From IMG/VR virus record IMGVR_UViG_3300010885_053334, positions 1-34,193 of that record: DNA of 34,193 bases; one strand, written 5' to 3'. Under the pieces are notes generated by a model, which was not told the DNA's origin, did no database searches, and saw only the letters and a program-made list of their open reading frames with translations. The DNA is from a virus. Shown here in pieces: positions 1 through 7,550 of this stretch; position 1 is the first letter of the stretch; each line of letters starts with the position of its first letter. Position numbers and translations under genes: made by a program.

Positions 1-53
1 GGGACGCTTTTTACAAGTTTCTATGAGTAGCCTTCAAAATTTAAGTTAACAAA

Positions 54-566
54 ATGAAAATCGAATCAATCGCAGTAGAGAAGCTCATCCCGTACGCCCG
101 GAACGCCCGGAAGCATTCAGACGAGCAGGTTGCGCAGATTGCGGCGTCGATCCGGGAGTTTGGATTTAACAACCCGGTATTAATCGACAAGGAAAACGGG
201 ATCGTTGCGGGGCACGGGCGGGTTCTCGCGGCCCGGAAGCTGGAACTCGAAAAGGTCCCGTGCGTTCGACTCGATCATCTGTCCGACTCTCAACGCCGGG
301 CTTATATCATTGCTGACAACCGGCTAACTGAAACCGGCGGCGGATGGGATGACGAAATGTTGGCTGTTGAATTAAGCGAACTGCGGGAAATCAATTTTGA
401 TTTGGACCTGACAGGATTTGACGCTTCAGCGATTGAGCGGTTCTTGAATCCTCCGGAGCCGGAAGAAAAGACAGCACCAGAAGACTTCCCGGAGGTCGAT
501 GAATCAATCGAAACAGAACACGAATGCCCAAAGTGCGGCTATGAGTGGAGCGGAAAATCGAAATGA
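54..566 (+). CDS. ParB/sulfiredoxin-fold (ParBc) domain protein with C-terminal CxxC
   Basis: A 170-residue protein. Residues 1-130 match the ParB N-terminal/nuclease-like domain: an opening strand with LIPYARNARKH (11-21), then the signature GHGR at 53-56, the nucleotide-binding box of this fold. The tail from about residue 132 is acidic and proline-rich and ends in CPKCGYEW (158-165), a single CxxC that could bind metal only as half a site. Phage ParBc proteins of this kind commonly sit next to or are fused to DNA methyltransferases and terminase genes, as here, and some are nucleases or CTP/ATP-binding proteins. Its stop overlaps the next start (ATGA at 563), so it is probably co-translated with the methyltransferase. 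The exact activity is not known from the sequence. There is no clear Shine-Dalgarno site; the leader is A/T-rich (gttaacaaa). Confidence 0.85.
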   Translation: MKIESIAVEKLIPYARNARKHSDEQVAQIAASIREFGFNNPVLIDKENGIVAGHGRVLAARKLELEKVPCVRLDHLSDSQRRAYIIADNRLTETGGGWDDEMLAVELSELREINFDLDLTGFDASAIERFLNPPEPEEKTAPEDFPEVDESIETEHECPKCGYEWSGKSK

Positions 567-1906
567 AGATTTGGGTTCAAAAATCATTAGGGCTCCAGGC
601 CCCCAATCTCCGCTTTTTCCCGGGATACGCGCACGGCTTCACTGACGAGACAAACAGCCCGTGTCCGACCATCGACACAAAACCACGAAACATTGTGATC
701 GAACATTCCGCTTCCCCCAATCCCATGAAATCTGAAAAGCCGCCCTACATCGTCCCGTCTATGGAGGAGGTTCGGAACCTCCCGTGGAACGGCTTCACAG
801 TTGCCTCGACATTCTCCGGGTGCGGCGGATCTTCGATCGGCTACCGCATGGCGGGGTTCAAAGTCCTTTGGGCATCCGAGTTCATTGACGCGGCGCGGGA
901 AGCGTACAAAGCAAACTGCGCGCCTTATACCGTAGTCGATGGTCGGGACATACGCGAAGTGCAGGCAAAGGATATACTCGACGCCTCCGGGATCGGGGTT
1001 GGAGAACTTGATCTGTTTGACGGTTCTCCACCGTGCGCTTCGTTTTCTACCGCGGGAAGCCGGGAAAAGGGATGGGGGAAGGTGAAGAAATACAGCGACA
1101 AAGCGCAGCGGACTGACGATCTGTTCTTTGAATACGCCCGGCTGATTCGAGGCATTCAGCCCAAGACCTTTGTTGCGGAAAATGTAAGTGGGTTGGTGAA
1201 AGGAACGGCAAAAGGATATTTTCTGGAAATCCTGCGGGAATTAAAATCCTGCGGCTATCGGGTTTCTTGCAAGGTCCTCGACGCTCAATGGTTGGGCGTA
1301 CCTCAGGCGCGCCAGAGGACAATCTTTGTCGGTGTTCGCGAAGACCTCGGGCTTGACCCCGTACATCCGAAGCCGCTTCCATTTCGGTACAGCGTGAAAG
1401 AAGCGTTGCCGTGGATTGAATCTTTGGTTCACGATACTTCAGAAAAATATGGAGCCGGAGATGTAACAAACAGACCTAGCCCAGCAATTACGGTAGGAGT
1501 GAACTCCGTCAACAGTTTGCATTTTAAGGTTCAAGGTTTAACAATTGACGATGAAACGGACATTAGCCGATACGCAATCGGCGCGGAGTGGGAGAAAATG
1601 GGAAAGTCCGGAACGCAATCGGAAAAATATTTTCAACTTGTGCGACCTGCTCTTAATTTACCTTGTCCAACGATTACTGCAACCGGATCTGTACTCGGGG
1701 CCGCTTCTGTTGTGCATCCTACAGAAAAACGAAAATTCACAATTAAGGAGCTCAAACGCATCTGCGGATTTCCTGACGATTTTATTTTGACCGGAACCTA
1801 TGCGCAGCAATGGGAGCGTTGCGGGCGAGCTGTTCCGCCGGTAATGATGAGCCATATCGCCGCGGCGGTCCGGGATGGTATTTTGAAAAATCAAAAAAAT
1901 TCATGA
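563..1906 (+). CDS. DNA C5-cytosine methyltransferase with variant motif X (GRAVPP)
   Basis: A 447-residue protein counted from the ATG at 563, which overlaps the previous stop; an in-frame ATG at 545 would add six residues. C5-methyltransferase motifs are in order: motif I FSGCGGSSIG (84-93), motif IV GSPPC with catalytic Cys158, motif VI FVAENV (203-208), motif VIII QARQR (248-252), a motif IX-like LPCPTITA (366-373) and motif X CGRAVPPVMM (420-429). Two oddities stand out. Motif X has Arg422 where almost all family members have Asn (GNAV/GNSV). The N-terminal 75 residues before motif I carry an extra SPCPTID (32-38), resembling motif IX, and a further PSPAIT lies at 305-310. It is an orphan enzyme with no restriction endonuclease beside it. 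The next gene is a CmoA-like SAM enzyme overlapping by four bases. It may transfer methyl, or possibly carboxymethyl, to cytosine in phage DNA; the latter is inference. Confidence 0.93.
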   Translation: MKIWVQKSLGLQAPNLRFFPGYAHGFTDETNSPCPTIDTKPRNIVIEHSASPNPMKSEKPPYIVPSMEEVRNLPWNGFTVASTFSGCGGSSIGYRMAGFKVLWASEFIDAAREAYKANCAPYTVVDGRDIREVQAKDILDASGIGVGELDLFDGSPPCASFSTAGSREKGWGKVKKYSDKAQRTDDLFFEYARLIRGIQPKTFVAENVSGLVKGTAKGYFLEILRELKSCGYRVSCKVLDAQWLGVPQARQRTIFVGVREDLGLDPVHPKPLPFRYSVKEALPWIESLVHDTSEKYGAGDVTNRPSPAITVGVNSVNSLHFKVQGLTIDDETDISRYAIGAEWEKMGKSGTQSEKYFQLVRPALNLPCPTITATGSVLGAASVVHPTEKRKFTIKELKRICGFPDDFILTGTYAQQWERCGRAVPPVMMSHIAAAVRDGILKNQKNS

Positions 1907-2553
1907 ATATCCCAAGAGATTGGACATTCAAAGACGCCGGTATCGCTGAAGGGTTTGACCGCCACGTGCGCGAACAACTCCCGTGGTACGACCTCACGAC
2001 CGGAGTGATTGCTCACATTGCGCGCCACTACGTTTCGGAGAACGGGTTGGTGTACGATATAGGCGCGTCGACAGGGAACGTCGCAAATGCAATCTCTGAA
2101 ACCCTGAGCAGCAGGAACGCAAAATTAATTGCGATTGAAAACTCAGAACAGATGGCAAAGCTGTACTCCGGACCCGGAGAAGTCGTTGTTGCAGACGCTA
2201 CGGAATTTCAATTTAAGAAGTGCGATTTTGTTGTCTGTTTTCTGGTGTTGATGTTCATCAAGCCCTGCTTGAGGGCGGAGTTGATTTCTAGGATCCTTGA
2301 AAGCCTCAACGCCGGCGGCGCTCTTGTGGTTCTTGATAAATGCGTCCCGGTTACAGGTTACCCTTCCGTGGTTTTGCAGCGCCTTGCTTTGGCCGGGAAA
2401 GTCGCCGCAAAAGTAAAGGCAGATGAAATTGTGAAAAAGGAACTCTCGCTTGGCGGCGTTCAACGCCCTTTGAATCCAAAGGAATTGCCTGAAACGGCCG
2501 TCGAGTTTTTCCGGTTTGGAGATTTTGCCGGATGGTTGATTGAGAAGCTATGA
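1903..2553 (+). CDS. CmoA-like class I SAM-dependent enzyme
   Basis: A 216-residue protein starting at the ATGA overlap at 1903. The first part aligns by eye with carboxy-SAM synthase CmoA: RDWTF (5-9), then a helix ending LPWY (26-29), then SAM-binding motif I YDIGASTGN (51-59), acidic residue E79 after the second strand, ADATEF (97-102), and the FIKP...LNAGGALVVLDK region (118-146). The end FFRFGDFAGWLIEKL (202-216) matches the CmoA-family C-terminus. CmoA converts SAM and prephenate to carboxy-SAM. E. coli CmoA uses Arg199 for the carboxylate; by my hand alignment (IVKKELSL, 176-183) that position is Glu180 here, with Lys178 and Lys179 beside it, and the preceding C-terminal part is shorter. 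It could therefore be a diverged carboxy-SAM synthase or an ordinary methyltransferase. The tight coupling to the C5-methyltransferase with Arg in motif X suggests a shared role. Confidence 0.85.
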   Translation: MNIPRDWTFKDAGIAEGFDRHVREQLPWYDLTTGVIAHIARHYVSENGLVYDIGASTGNVANAISETLSSRNAKLIAIENSEQMAKLYSGPGEVVVADATEFQFKKCDFVVCFLVLMFIKPCLRAELISRILESLNAGGALVVLDKCVPVTGYPSVVLQRLALAGKVAAKVKADEIVKKELSLGGVQRPLNPKELPETAVEFFRFGDFAGWLIEKL

Positions 2554-3113
2554 ACCTGACCGAACAAGCTATGAAAGCGCAGGTCGCGAATATCATCGCG
2601 GCGTTGAAATCCGGGAAACGAATATCTCGCGCGGAACAGGCAATGATCGCCGCGTACGATTCCGGCCGGGCTCCAAATTTTACACTTGAGCAGGTTTCTA
2701 AGCACTACGGAATAAGCCGGCCGGCCGCGTTGAAATGGAAGCGGGCGATGGAAAAAGAGGGGTTGGATTTCAATTCCTTCGACACGATTGACGAATTTCG
2801 CGCCCGGAAAATTTCCGAAAAAAATAATCCGGAAGACCATTCCGACGCAAAGCTGCGGAAAACGCTTTTGGAGGTCGAACGCTTAGAGCTTCAAGTGGCG
2901 CAAATCCGGGGCGATTACGTCAGTAAAGCCGAAGTGGTAGAACAGGGAATTGCTATCGGCGCCGCACTATCCGCGGAACTGGGATCTATGATGACTGACA
3001 TGCCGGGCGTTCTTGCCGGGCTGGATGAAATCGGCGTCCGAGGACGTTTGCAAACCCGCCTCGATTTAATGCTGGAAAGGACAAATGATCGACTCCGGGA
3101 AACCATTAATTGA
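2550..3113 (+). CDS. Terminase small subunit (Nu1-like)
   Basis: A 187-residue protein starting at an ATGA overlap with the CmoA-like gene. It has an N-terminal helix-turn-helix: FTLEQVSKHYGISRPAALKWK is centred near residues 50-70. After a variable linker comes a helical segment LRKTLLEVERLELQ and then GDYVSKAEVVEQG, a phrase typical of Nu1-type small terminases. In lambda-like phages this subunit binds the packaging site and stimulates the large subunit. Its position directly before, and overlapping by 29 bases, the GpA-type large terminase fits. The cos or pac site was not identified; in lambda-like phages it would be expected near or upstream of this gene. Confidence 0.8.
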   Translation: MNLTEQAMKAQVANIIAALKSGKRISRAEQAMIAAYDSGRAPNFTLEQVSKHYGISRPAALKWKRAMEKEGLDFNSFDTIDEFRARKISEKNNPEDHSDAKLRKTLLEVERLELQVAQIRGDYVSKAEVVEQGIAIGAALSAELGSMMTDMPGVLAGLDEIGVRGRLQTRLDLMLERTNDRLRETIN

Positions 3114-4860
3114 CGGGTGGCTGGAAGGCGCCAAGCCCGGCTACCGCGGAGATCCTTTGCGGTGGCTCGAACGTTGGGTCCGGCTTCCGCATTCCGCGCG
3201 CTCGACGCAATTTGATTCCGAGTTGGCGCCGTGGCTGAATGACGTCATCCGCGCCGTTTGCGACGACCACGTCAAATCAATTATGGTCCGGCTTCCGACC
3301 GGAGCGGGAAAAACGACGTTTCTGGAATTGATCACCTGCTGGATCGTCGCTCAACAACCCGGCCCAATGCTTCTTGTCGAGCAAACCGACGACACCTCAA
3401 AAGATTGGGCCGAGTCGCGGTTGATGCCCGTCTTTGAAGCCTGTGATCCGGTTGCCCGCCTATTCCCGGAAGACCGTCACCAGAAACGAAAGTCGTCGAT
3501 CATCTGGCCGCATATGGCAATGTTTATGAGCGGCGCAAACATGAGCGGGCTTCAGGGGAAGTCGATGCGCTATGTTTACTGCGACGAGGTTTGGCAGTTT
3601 AAACAAGGAATCCTCGGCGAAGCGGTAAAGCGTCTGCATGACCGCTGGAACCGGAAATTTATCTGCTGTTCTCAGGGGTGGGATTCATCACATGACGCGG
3701 AAGAAATTTGGAAAATTGGCCGGACTTTCGAGTGGGGGTTCACTTGCGCGGGTTGCGACAATTGGTCCAAATGGGCTTGGCTCGATATCAAATACGCCGA
3801 ACTCGCCGAGGGCGAAACCGAATGGAATTGGCAAGCGTTGCGGGAAAGCGTTTATCACGAATGCCGCGGGTGCGGTCATCAAACTCCGAACACGACCGCG
3901 GGCCGGCGGGCTATGGCCGCGGCGTCCTCTTACGAAGGGCAGAAGACGGGGAACTGGGTCGACGGGCACGTCAATTTTACGCTACCAGCGTGGGCGGTTT
4001 GGTGGATCGACTGGGCCGACCTAGTCGTTGAGTGGGTCAAAGCAAACACGGCAAAACGACTCGGGAACGTCGATCCGTTGAAACAATTCATCCAAAAGCG
4101 CGGCGCTCAGATTTGGTCGGCGGAGGACGACCGGCCGAACGTCAACCTTTTGGCCGCAAACTATTCTTGGGTGGATTACGCGAACGGGCAAAAGATTGAC
4201 GGGGAAGCGACCCGGTTTATCACGGTCGACGTTCAGAAAGATCACTTTTGGGTGCTCTGCCGGGCGTGGACGTCGGTCGGAACTTCCAAGCTGATCCTTT
4301 ATCAAAAGGTTTTGGGCGTAGACGAAATCGTGGACATCCAGCAACGCCTTGGCGTTCGCGACAACCTAGTTTTCATGGATTCCGGTTACGAATCCGGGAC
4401 CGTGTACGACTATTGTTCCCGGTTCAGCAAATACAACGACGCCGGCTGGCTTTGGAATTCCGGGTGGACGGCGTTGAAGGGTTCAAAGCAGGAACGGTTC
4501 GCGCACTTCCCGGCGCAGGGAAAAAGAGTCGATCGCTTCTTTTCTCCGCCGGCAAAAGTTTTAGGGGCAAGCGGAAAACATTGCCGACTCATTAGTTGGT
4601 CAAACTTGATCGCCAAGGACAAGTTAACACATCTGCGCGCCGCCGGCCCGGACGTTTGGGCGTTCCCTTCGGATATCGGAGCGGCGTACATGAAGCAGCT
4701 TGTCGCGGAGGCAAAGCGGGACGTTATCGACAAAACGACCAAGGCGGTCACCCAGCGTTATGTCCCGATTTATTCCGAAAACCACGCTTGGGATTGCGAG
4801 GCGATGCAAGTCGTTGCCGCTTCCGTGACTAATATTTTGAGGGGCGCCAACTCGGAATAG
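3085..4860 (+). CDS. Terminase large subunit, lambda GpA family
   Basis: A 591-residue packaging ATPase-nuclease. The ATPase carries Walker A PTGAGKT (71-77), preceded by a typical GpA entry (MVRLPTGAGKTT), the GpA-specific SGANMSGLQGKSMRY segment (149-163) and Walker B YVYCDE (163-168). A C-x2-C plus C-x2-C pair (CAGC and CRGC) in the 215-270 region could bind zinc. The nuclease half contains FITVDVQKDHFW, with its first acidic residue, and the late HAWDCEAMQ motif near the C-terminus, both GpA hallmarks. The start at 3085 follows a purine-rich GGAAAGGA at 3074-3081. It translocates DNA into proheads through the portal and cuts it. The stop codon TAG supplies the first G of the repeated GCTTCAC element. 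Confidence 0.96.
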   Translation: MIDSGKPLIDGWLEGAKPGYRGDPLRWLERWVRLPHSARSTQFDSELAPWLNDVIRAVCDDHVKSIMVRLPTGAGKTTFLELITCWIVAQQPGPMLLVEQTDDTSKDWAESRLMPVFEACDPVARLFPEDRHQKRKSSIIWPHMAMFMSGANMSGLQGKSMRYVYCDEVWQFKQGILGEAVKRLHDRWNRKFICCSQGWDSSHDAEEIWKIGRTFEWGFTCAGCDNWSKWAWLDIKYAELAEGETEWNWQALRESVYHECRGCGHQTPNTTAGRRAMAAASSYEGQKTGNWVDGHVNFTLPAWAVWWIDWADLVVEWVKANTAKRLGNVDPLKQFIQKRGAQIWSAEDDRPNVNLLAANYSWVDYANGQKIDGEATRFITVDVQKDHFWVLCRAWTSVGTSKLILYQKVLGVDEIVDIQQRLGVRDNLVFMDSGYESGTVYDYCSRFSKYNDAGWLWNSGWTALKGSKQERFAHFPAQGKRVDRFFSPPAKVLGASGKHCRLISWSNLIAKDKLTHLRAAGPDVWAFPSDIGAAYMKQLVAEAKRDVIDKTTKAVTQRYVPIYSENHAWDCEAMQVVAASVTNILRGANSE

Positions 4861-4885
4861 CTTCACAAGGCGCGCATTTGTATGG
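4860..4885 (+). promoter_or_regulatory. GCTTCAC-N14-TATGG element, copy 1
   Basis: GCTTCAC at 4860-4866, 14 bases, then TATGG at 4881-4885, where ATG is the start codon of the following gene. It begins inside the terminase stop codon and fills the whole spacer. Two further copies with identical spacing occur at 7525 and 17416. The function is unknown; see findings. Confidence 0.45.
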
Positions 4886-5160
4886 TCCCCGGTTTTAGAC
4901 TTATCATTGAGGCGATGATCCTTCGGGACATTGCAGAATTGCGCGCGATCCGGGACGGGGCGTTCACCGTGACGGCTAACACGACCGGGCAGGGTTCGTT
5001 GATTGCGTCGACGGTCAACGGGTCGTCGTTCCAATTCGCGGTTCCGGGATCGTCAACGCTTTCGCCGATGCAGGTTCTCAGCGCCGTTCAGTTGGCGATC
5101 GACCACAAGGTCGCCGGGTTTTGTCGCCCGGCCACGAAAACGACCGTCCGATTCATCTAG
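4882..5160 (+). CDS. Small head-tail joining protein, gpW-like (putative)
   Basis: A 92-residue protein between the large terminase and the portal, the place of lambda gpW. It has an N-terminal helix (LIIEAMILRDIAELRAIRDG), a beta-hairpin-like centre rich in Thr/Ser/Gly, a helix (SPMQVLSAVQLAIDHK) and a closing GFCRPATKTTVRFI. This helix, hairpin, helix, basic tail order resembles gpW, which binds under the portal after packaging, but similarity is by layout only. The start at 4882 is preferred because it coincides with the repeated start-codon element; ATG 4915 is an alternative and gives 81 residues. Confidence 0.65.
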   Translation: MVPGFRLIIEAMILRDIAELRAIRDGAFTVTANTTGQGSLIASTVNGSSFQFAVPGSSTLSPMQVLSAVQLAIDHKVAGFCRPATKTTVRFI

Positions 5161-5162
5161 CT

Positions 5163-6623
5163 ATGCTGTCCAAACTCATCAACGGAGTCGCGCGGATTTT
5201 GAAGCCGCGGAGCGAATACAACCGGCCGCAGGATCAAAGGCTAATTGAAGCCGGGTGGTGGGCGCAGAAACCTTATTGGACGACGCACGCCCGGCCGATG
5301 TCTCAGGAAGTCAGCTTGACCGAGCACCGGACCCTGACATCAGCCGCAAATCGTATTTATTGGAACTATGGCCCTGTGCAAGCCGGGATCGACGCAAAAT
5401 CCGTTTACGCGGTCGGCCGCGCCTTCCGTCCTAAATTCGGCGGGCAGGATCGGGAATGGGGGAAACTCGCCGAAGCGTGGGTCGAAGATTGGTGCAACAT
5501 CGCTTTCGTCGACGGGGTCGATTGGACCACCGGACTTTGGAGACTCTCCGTTGCAATCGACCGAGACGGCGACCACGGGCTTCTGTTGACGGAATCGAAA
5601 AGCGGATGGCCCCAGATTCAGAGCATCCCTTGGCACGCGATAGGATATCGGAAATCGTCTCAAACGATTGAGGAAGGTCCCTTCCGTGGGCTTCGTCAGC
5701 ATTTGGGCGTGGCTATCAACGCGACCGGGCGCCCCGTCGGATTTTGCGTTTTAGGCGCGACCGAGGAACAGGACAAGTGGGTCCCGGCTCAGTCTTTGAT
5801 TTTGGTCCGAGATCACCCAAACGTGGATTTTTATCGCGGGCTTTCGTCGTTGACGTCCGGGATCATGGACCTTCGGGCCGCTTTCGAAATCGGGCGCAAT
5901 ATTAAGCAGGCCGCTCAACTTGCGTCCACGCTCGGGCTGATCGTCGAAAACGAAATGGGTATGGCCGACCCGCTGGAATCCTCTTTCGCAAACCCTGACG
6001 TTCCGCCTCCCGGGCAGAGCGGGCTGCGCGTCGAGGAAGCGATGAGCGGCACGATTCAATACTTCCGGGCCGGCGCTCAAGAAAAAATCTCTCAACTCAA
6101 AAACGAAATCCCGTCCGAAGCCACGGACCGACTTGTCGAGCGCCTCATCCGGCAGTCTTTGCTAGGCGCCGGGCTTCCAGTGGAATGGTTCTGGAAAAAT
6201 GAAAACGGTGGGGCCGACGTCCGGGCGACTACGGAAAAGGTCAACCGAATCGTCCGGGACCGTCAGGACGTTTTGCGGATGCACGCGAAACGAGTCATCG
6301 GCTACGTCGTTTCAAAAGCAATAAAACTCGGGCAGCTTCCCGAGTACAAAGGCCCGGACGTCGGAGGATTCTTGCGCTGGGGGTTTACCACGCCCCCGGT
6401 CCTAACGGTCGACGCCGGGCGCGTTTCTTCCGCGCAGCTAGAAGCCTACAAAGCCGGGATGATCAATATGACCGAGATTGCCGGCGAAGGCGGAAAAACG
6501 CTGGATGAGCACCTAGACGAACGCGAGGCCGAAATGCTGAACATTCGGAGGCGATGCGAAAAAAGCGGGCTTCCGTTTTCGGATTTCGTCCTTCAAACGC
6601 CAAACGGAAACCCGACTCAATAA
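5163..6623 (+). CDS. Portal protein, lambda gpB-like
   Basis: A 486-residue protein from ATG 5163, two bases after the preceding stop; an in-frame ATG 14 codons upstream lies inside the previous gene and is rejected. It has the features of lambda-family portals. The N-terminus reads RTLTSAANRIYWNYGPVQAGI, the part after residue 100 includes WCNIAFVDGVDWTTGLW, and the centre has PWHAIGYRK followed by a crown segment with SLTSGIMDLRAAFEIG. A long C-terminal helical part follows, containing LIRQSLLGAGLPVEWFWK and RIVRDRQDVLRMHAKRVIGY. It forms the dodecameric ring for DNA passage at one head vertex. The order terminase, gpW-like, portal, S49 protease is exactly that of lambda-type head operons. 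Its stop overlaps the protease start (TAATG). Confidence 0.92.
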   Translation: MLSKLINGVARILKPRSEYNRPQDQRLIEAGWWAQKPYWTTHARPMSQEVSLTEHRTLTSAANRIYWNYGPVQAGIDAKSVYAVGRAFRPKFGGQDREWGKLAEAWVEDWCNIAFVDGVDWTTGLWRLSVAIDRDGDHGLLLTESKSGWPQIQSIPWHAIGYRKSSQTIEEGPFRGLRQHLGVAINATGRPVGFCVLGATEEQDKWVPAQSLILVRDHPNVDFYRGLSSLTSGIMDLRAAFEIGRNIKQAAQLASTLGLIVENEMGMADPLESSFANPDVPPPGQSGLRVEEAMSGTIQYFRAGAQEKISQLKNEIPSEATDRLVERLIRQSLLGAGLPVEWFWKNENGGADVRATTEKVNRIVRDRQDVLRMHAKRVIGYVVSKAIKLGQLPEYKGPDVGGFLRWGFTTPPVLTVDAGRVSSAQLEAYKAGMINMTEIAGEGGKTLDEHLDEREAEMLNIRRRCEKSGLPFSDFVLQTPNGNPTQ

Positions 6624-7447
6624 TGAAACGCCAACGATTTTCACACGTCATCGAAAAGGTTTACCACCGGCCGTGGTTCATAACGCCGGGCGGATACAAA
6701 GCGGTCAGGCAAGTCGTCGACGGCCGGATCGCGCGCTCAGAAATGCCGGACCTTTCGGAAATGAGTTGCGAACGCGAGGAAATGGAAGTCGACGAAAACG
6801 GGATCGCGCACATCAGCGTCGAAGGGACGATGGCGCGCGGAATCTCGGCGCTTGAAGCTATCTGTGGGGGCTACGATTACGAGTGGCTGGAAGAGGACTT
6901 AGAAGAAGTGAAGAAAATCGGCGTCAATGGCGTTTTCATTGAATTTGATACGCCCGGCGGCGCCGTAGAAGGTTGCTGCGAGTGCGCGGATATGCTTCAG
7001 GAAATAGCAAAAAAAACGCCGATCGTCGCGTGGTCCGACGGGACGTGCGCGTCGGCCGGCTACAACCTCGCGGTGAGTTGCACCAAGTTGTACGGGTCTC
7101 AATCGTCGACGTGGGGATCGATCGGAACGATCATCCCTTGGTGCGATCAATCCGCCGCTTGGGACGAGGAAGGCATAAACTGGGAACCCATCACAAACGT
7201 GGAAGGCGTCCTCAAAGGCGCCGGAATGGGGCCGTCGCTAACCGAGGCACAACGCGCTTCCCTTCAGGAATATGTGCAGGACGCTTTCGATCAATTCAAG
7301 GGCAACGTTCTGCGAAACCGGAAAGTCTCCGCGGACGCTATGCGAGGCCAAGCGTTTTTCGCCCCTCGCGCGCTTGCAAATAATATAATCGACGCCATCG
7401 TCACCGAGCGCGCCGCTTACGACAAACTGCTTGCGATGACTAAATAA
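6623..7447 (+). CDS. Prohead protease, S49 family (lambda gpC-like)
   Basis: A 274-residue serine protease from the ATG at 6623 (TAATG overlap with portal). It shows the S49/SppA fold: IEFDTPGGAVEG (106-117), then the nucleophile segment DGTCASAGYNLA with Ser144, SSTWGSIGTI (161-170), and the Lys of EGVLKGAGMGPSLTEAQ as probable general base, followed by the typical helix with FDQFKGNVLRNR. Lambda gpC-type proteases cleave portal and scaffold during head maturation. Unlike lambda gpC, which is 439 residues with the scaffold Nu3 nested in its 3' end, this one ends after the protease domain, so the scaffold is probably the separate gene at 7547. An intrinsic terminator follows 36 bases after the stop. 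Confidence 0.92.
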   Translation: MKRQRFSHVIEKVYHRPWFITPGGYKAVRQVVDGRIARSEMPDLSEMSCEREEMEVDENGIAHISVEGTMARGISALEAICGGYDYEWLEEDLEEVKKIGVNGVFIEFDTPGGAVEGCCECADMLQEIAKKTPIVAWSDGTCASAGYNLAVSCTKLYGSQSSTWGSIGTIIPWCDQSAAWDEEGINWEPITNVEGVLKGAGMGPSLTEAQRASLQEYVQDAFDQFKGNVLRNRKVSADAMRGQAFFAPRALANNIIDAIVTERAAYDKLLAMTK

Positions 7448-7482
7448 TCGTGCGATAAACACCGCGCTGTTAGTTGTTGTGG

Positions 7483-7524
7483 CGCCCGCTCCGGTTTATG
7501 CTTTCCCGGAGCGGGCGTTTTTTT
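7483..7524 (+). terminator. Rho-independent terminator between protease and scaffold genes
   Basis: A perfect 12-base-pair GC-rich stem, CGCCCGCTCCGG (7483-7494) with CCGGAGCGGGCG (7506-7517), has an 11-base loop and is followed directly by seven T residues (7518-7524). It lies inside the head operon and would cut read-through from the packaging genes into the highly expressed coat genes. The GCTTCAC element begins at the next base. Confidence 0.9.
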
Positions 7525-7550
7525 GCTTCACGCCGCGCACATGGGTATGG
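7525..7550 (+). promoter_or_regulatory. GCTTCAC-N14-TATGG element, copy 2
   Basis: GCTTCAC at 7525-7531, 14 bases, then TATGG at 7546-7550 containing the start codon of the scaffold-like gene. It starts one base after the U-tract of the terminator. No Shine-Dalgarno sequence precedes this start. Confidence 0.45.

Noticed and set aside
1-53. Remnant of an upstream gene
   Set aside because: Too short to tell; stop codons appear in the first bases in two frames and no motif is visible.
4860-4885. GCTTCAC and TATGG as a sigma70 -35/-10 pair
   Set aside because: The gap is 13-14 bases rather than about 17, and the -10 candidate contains the start codon of the gene it would express.
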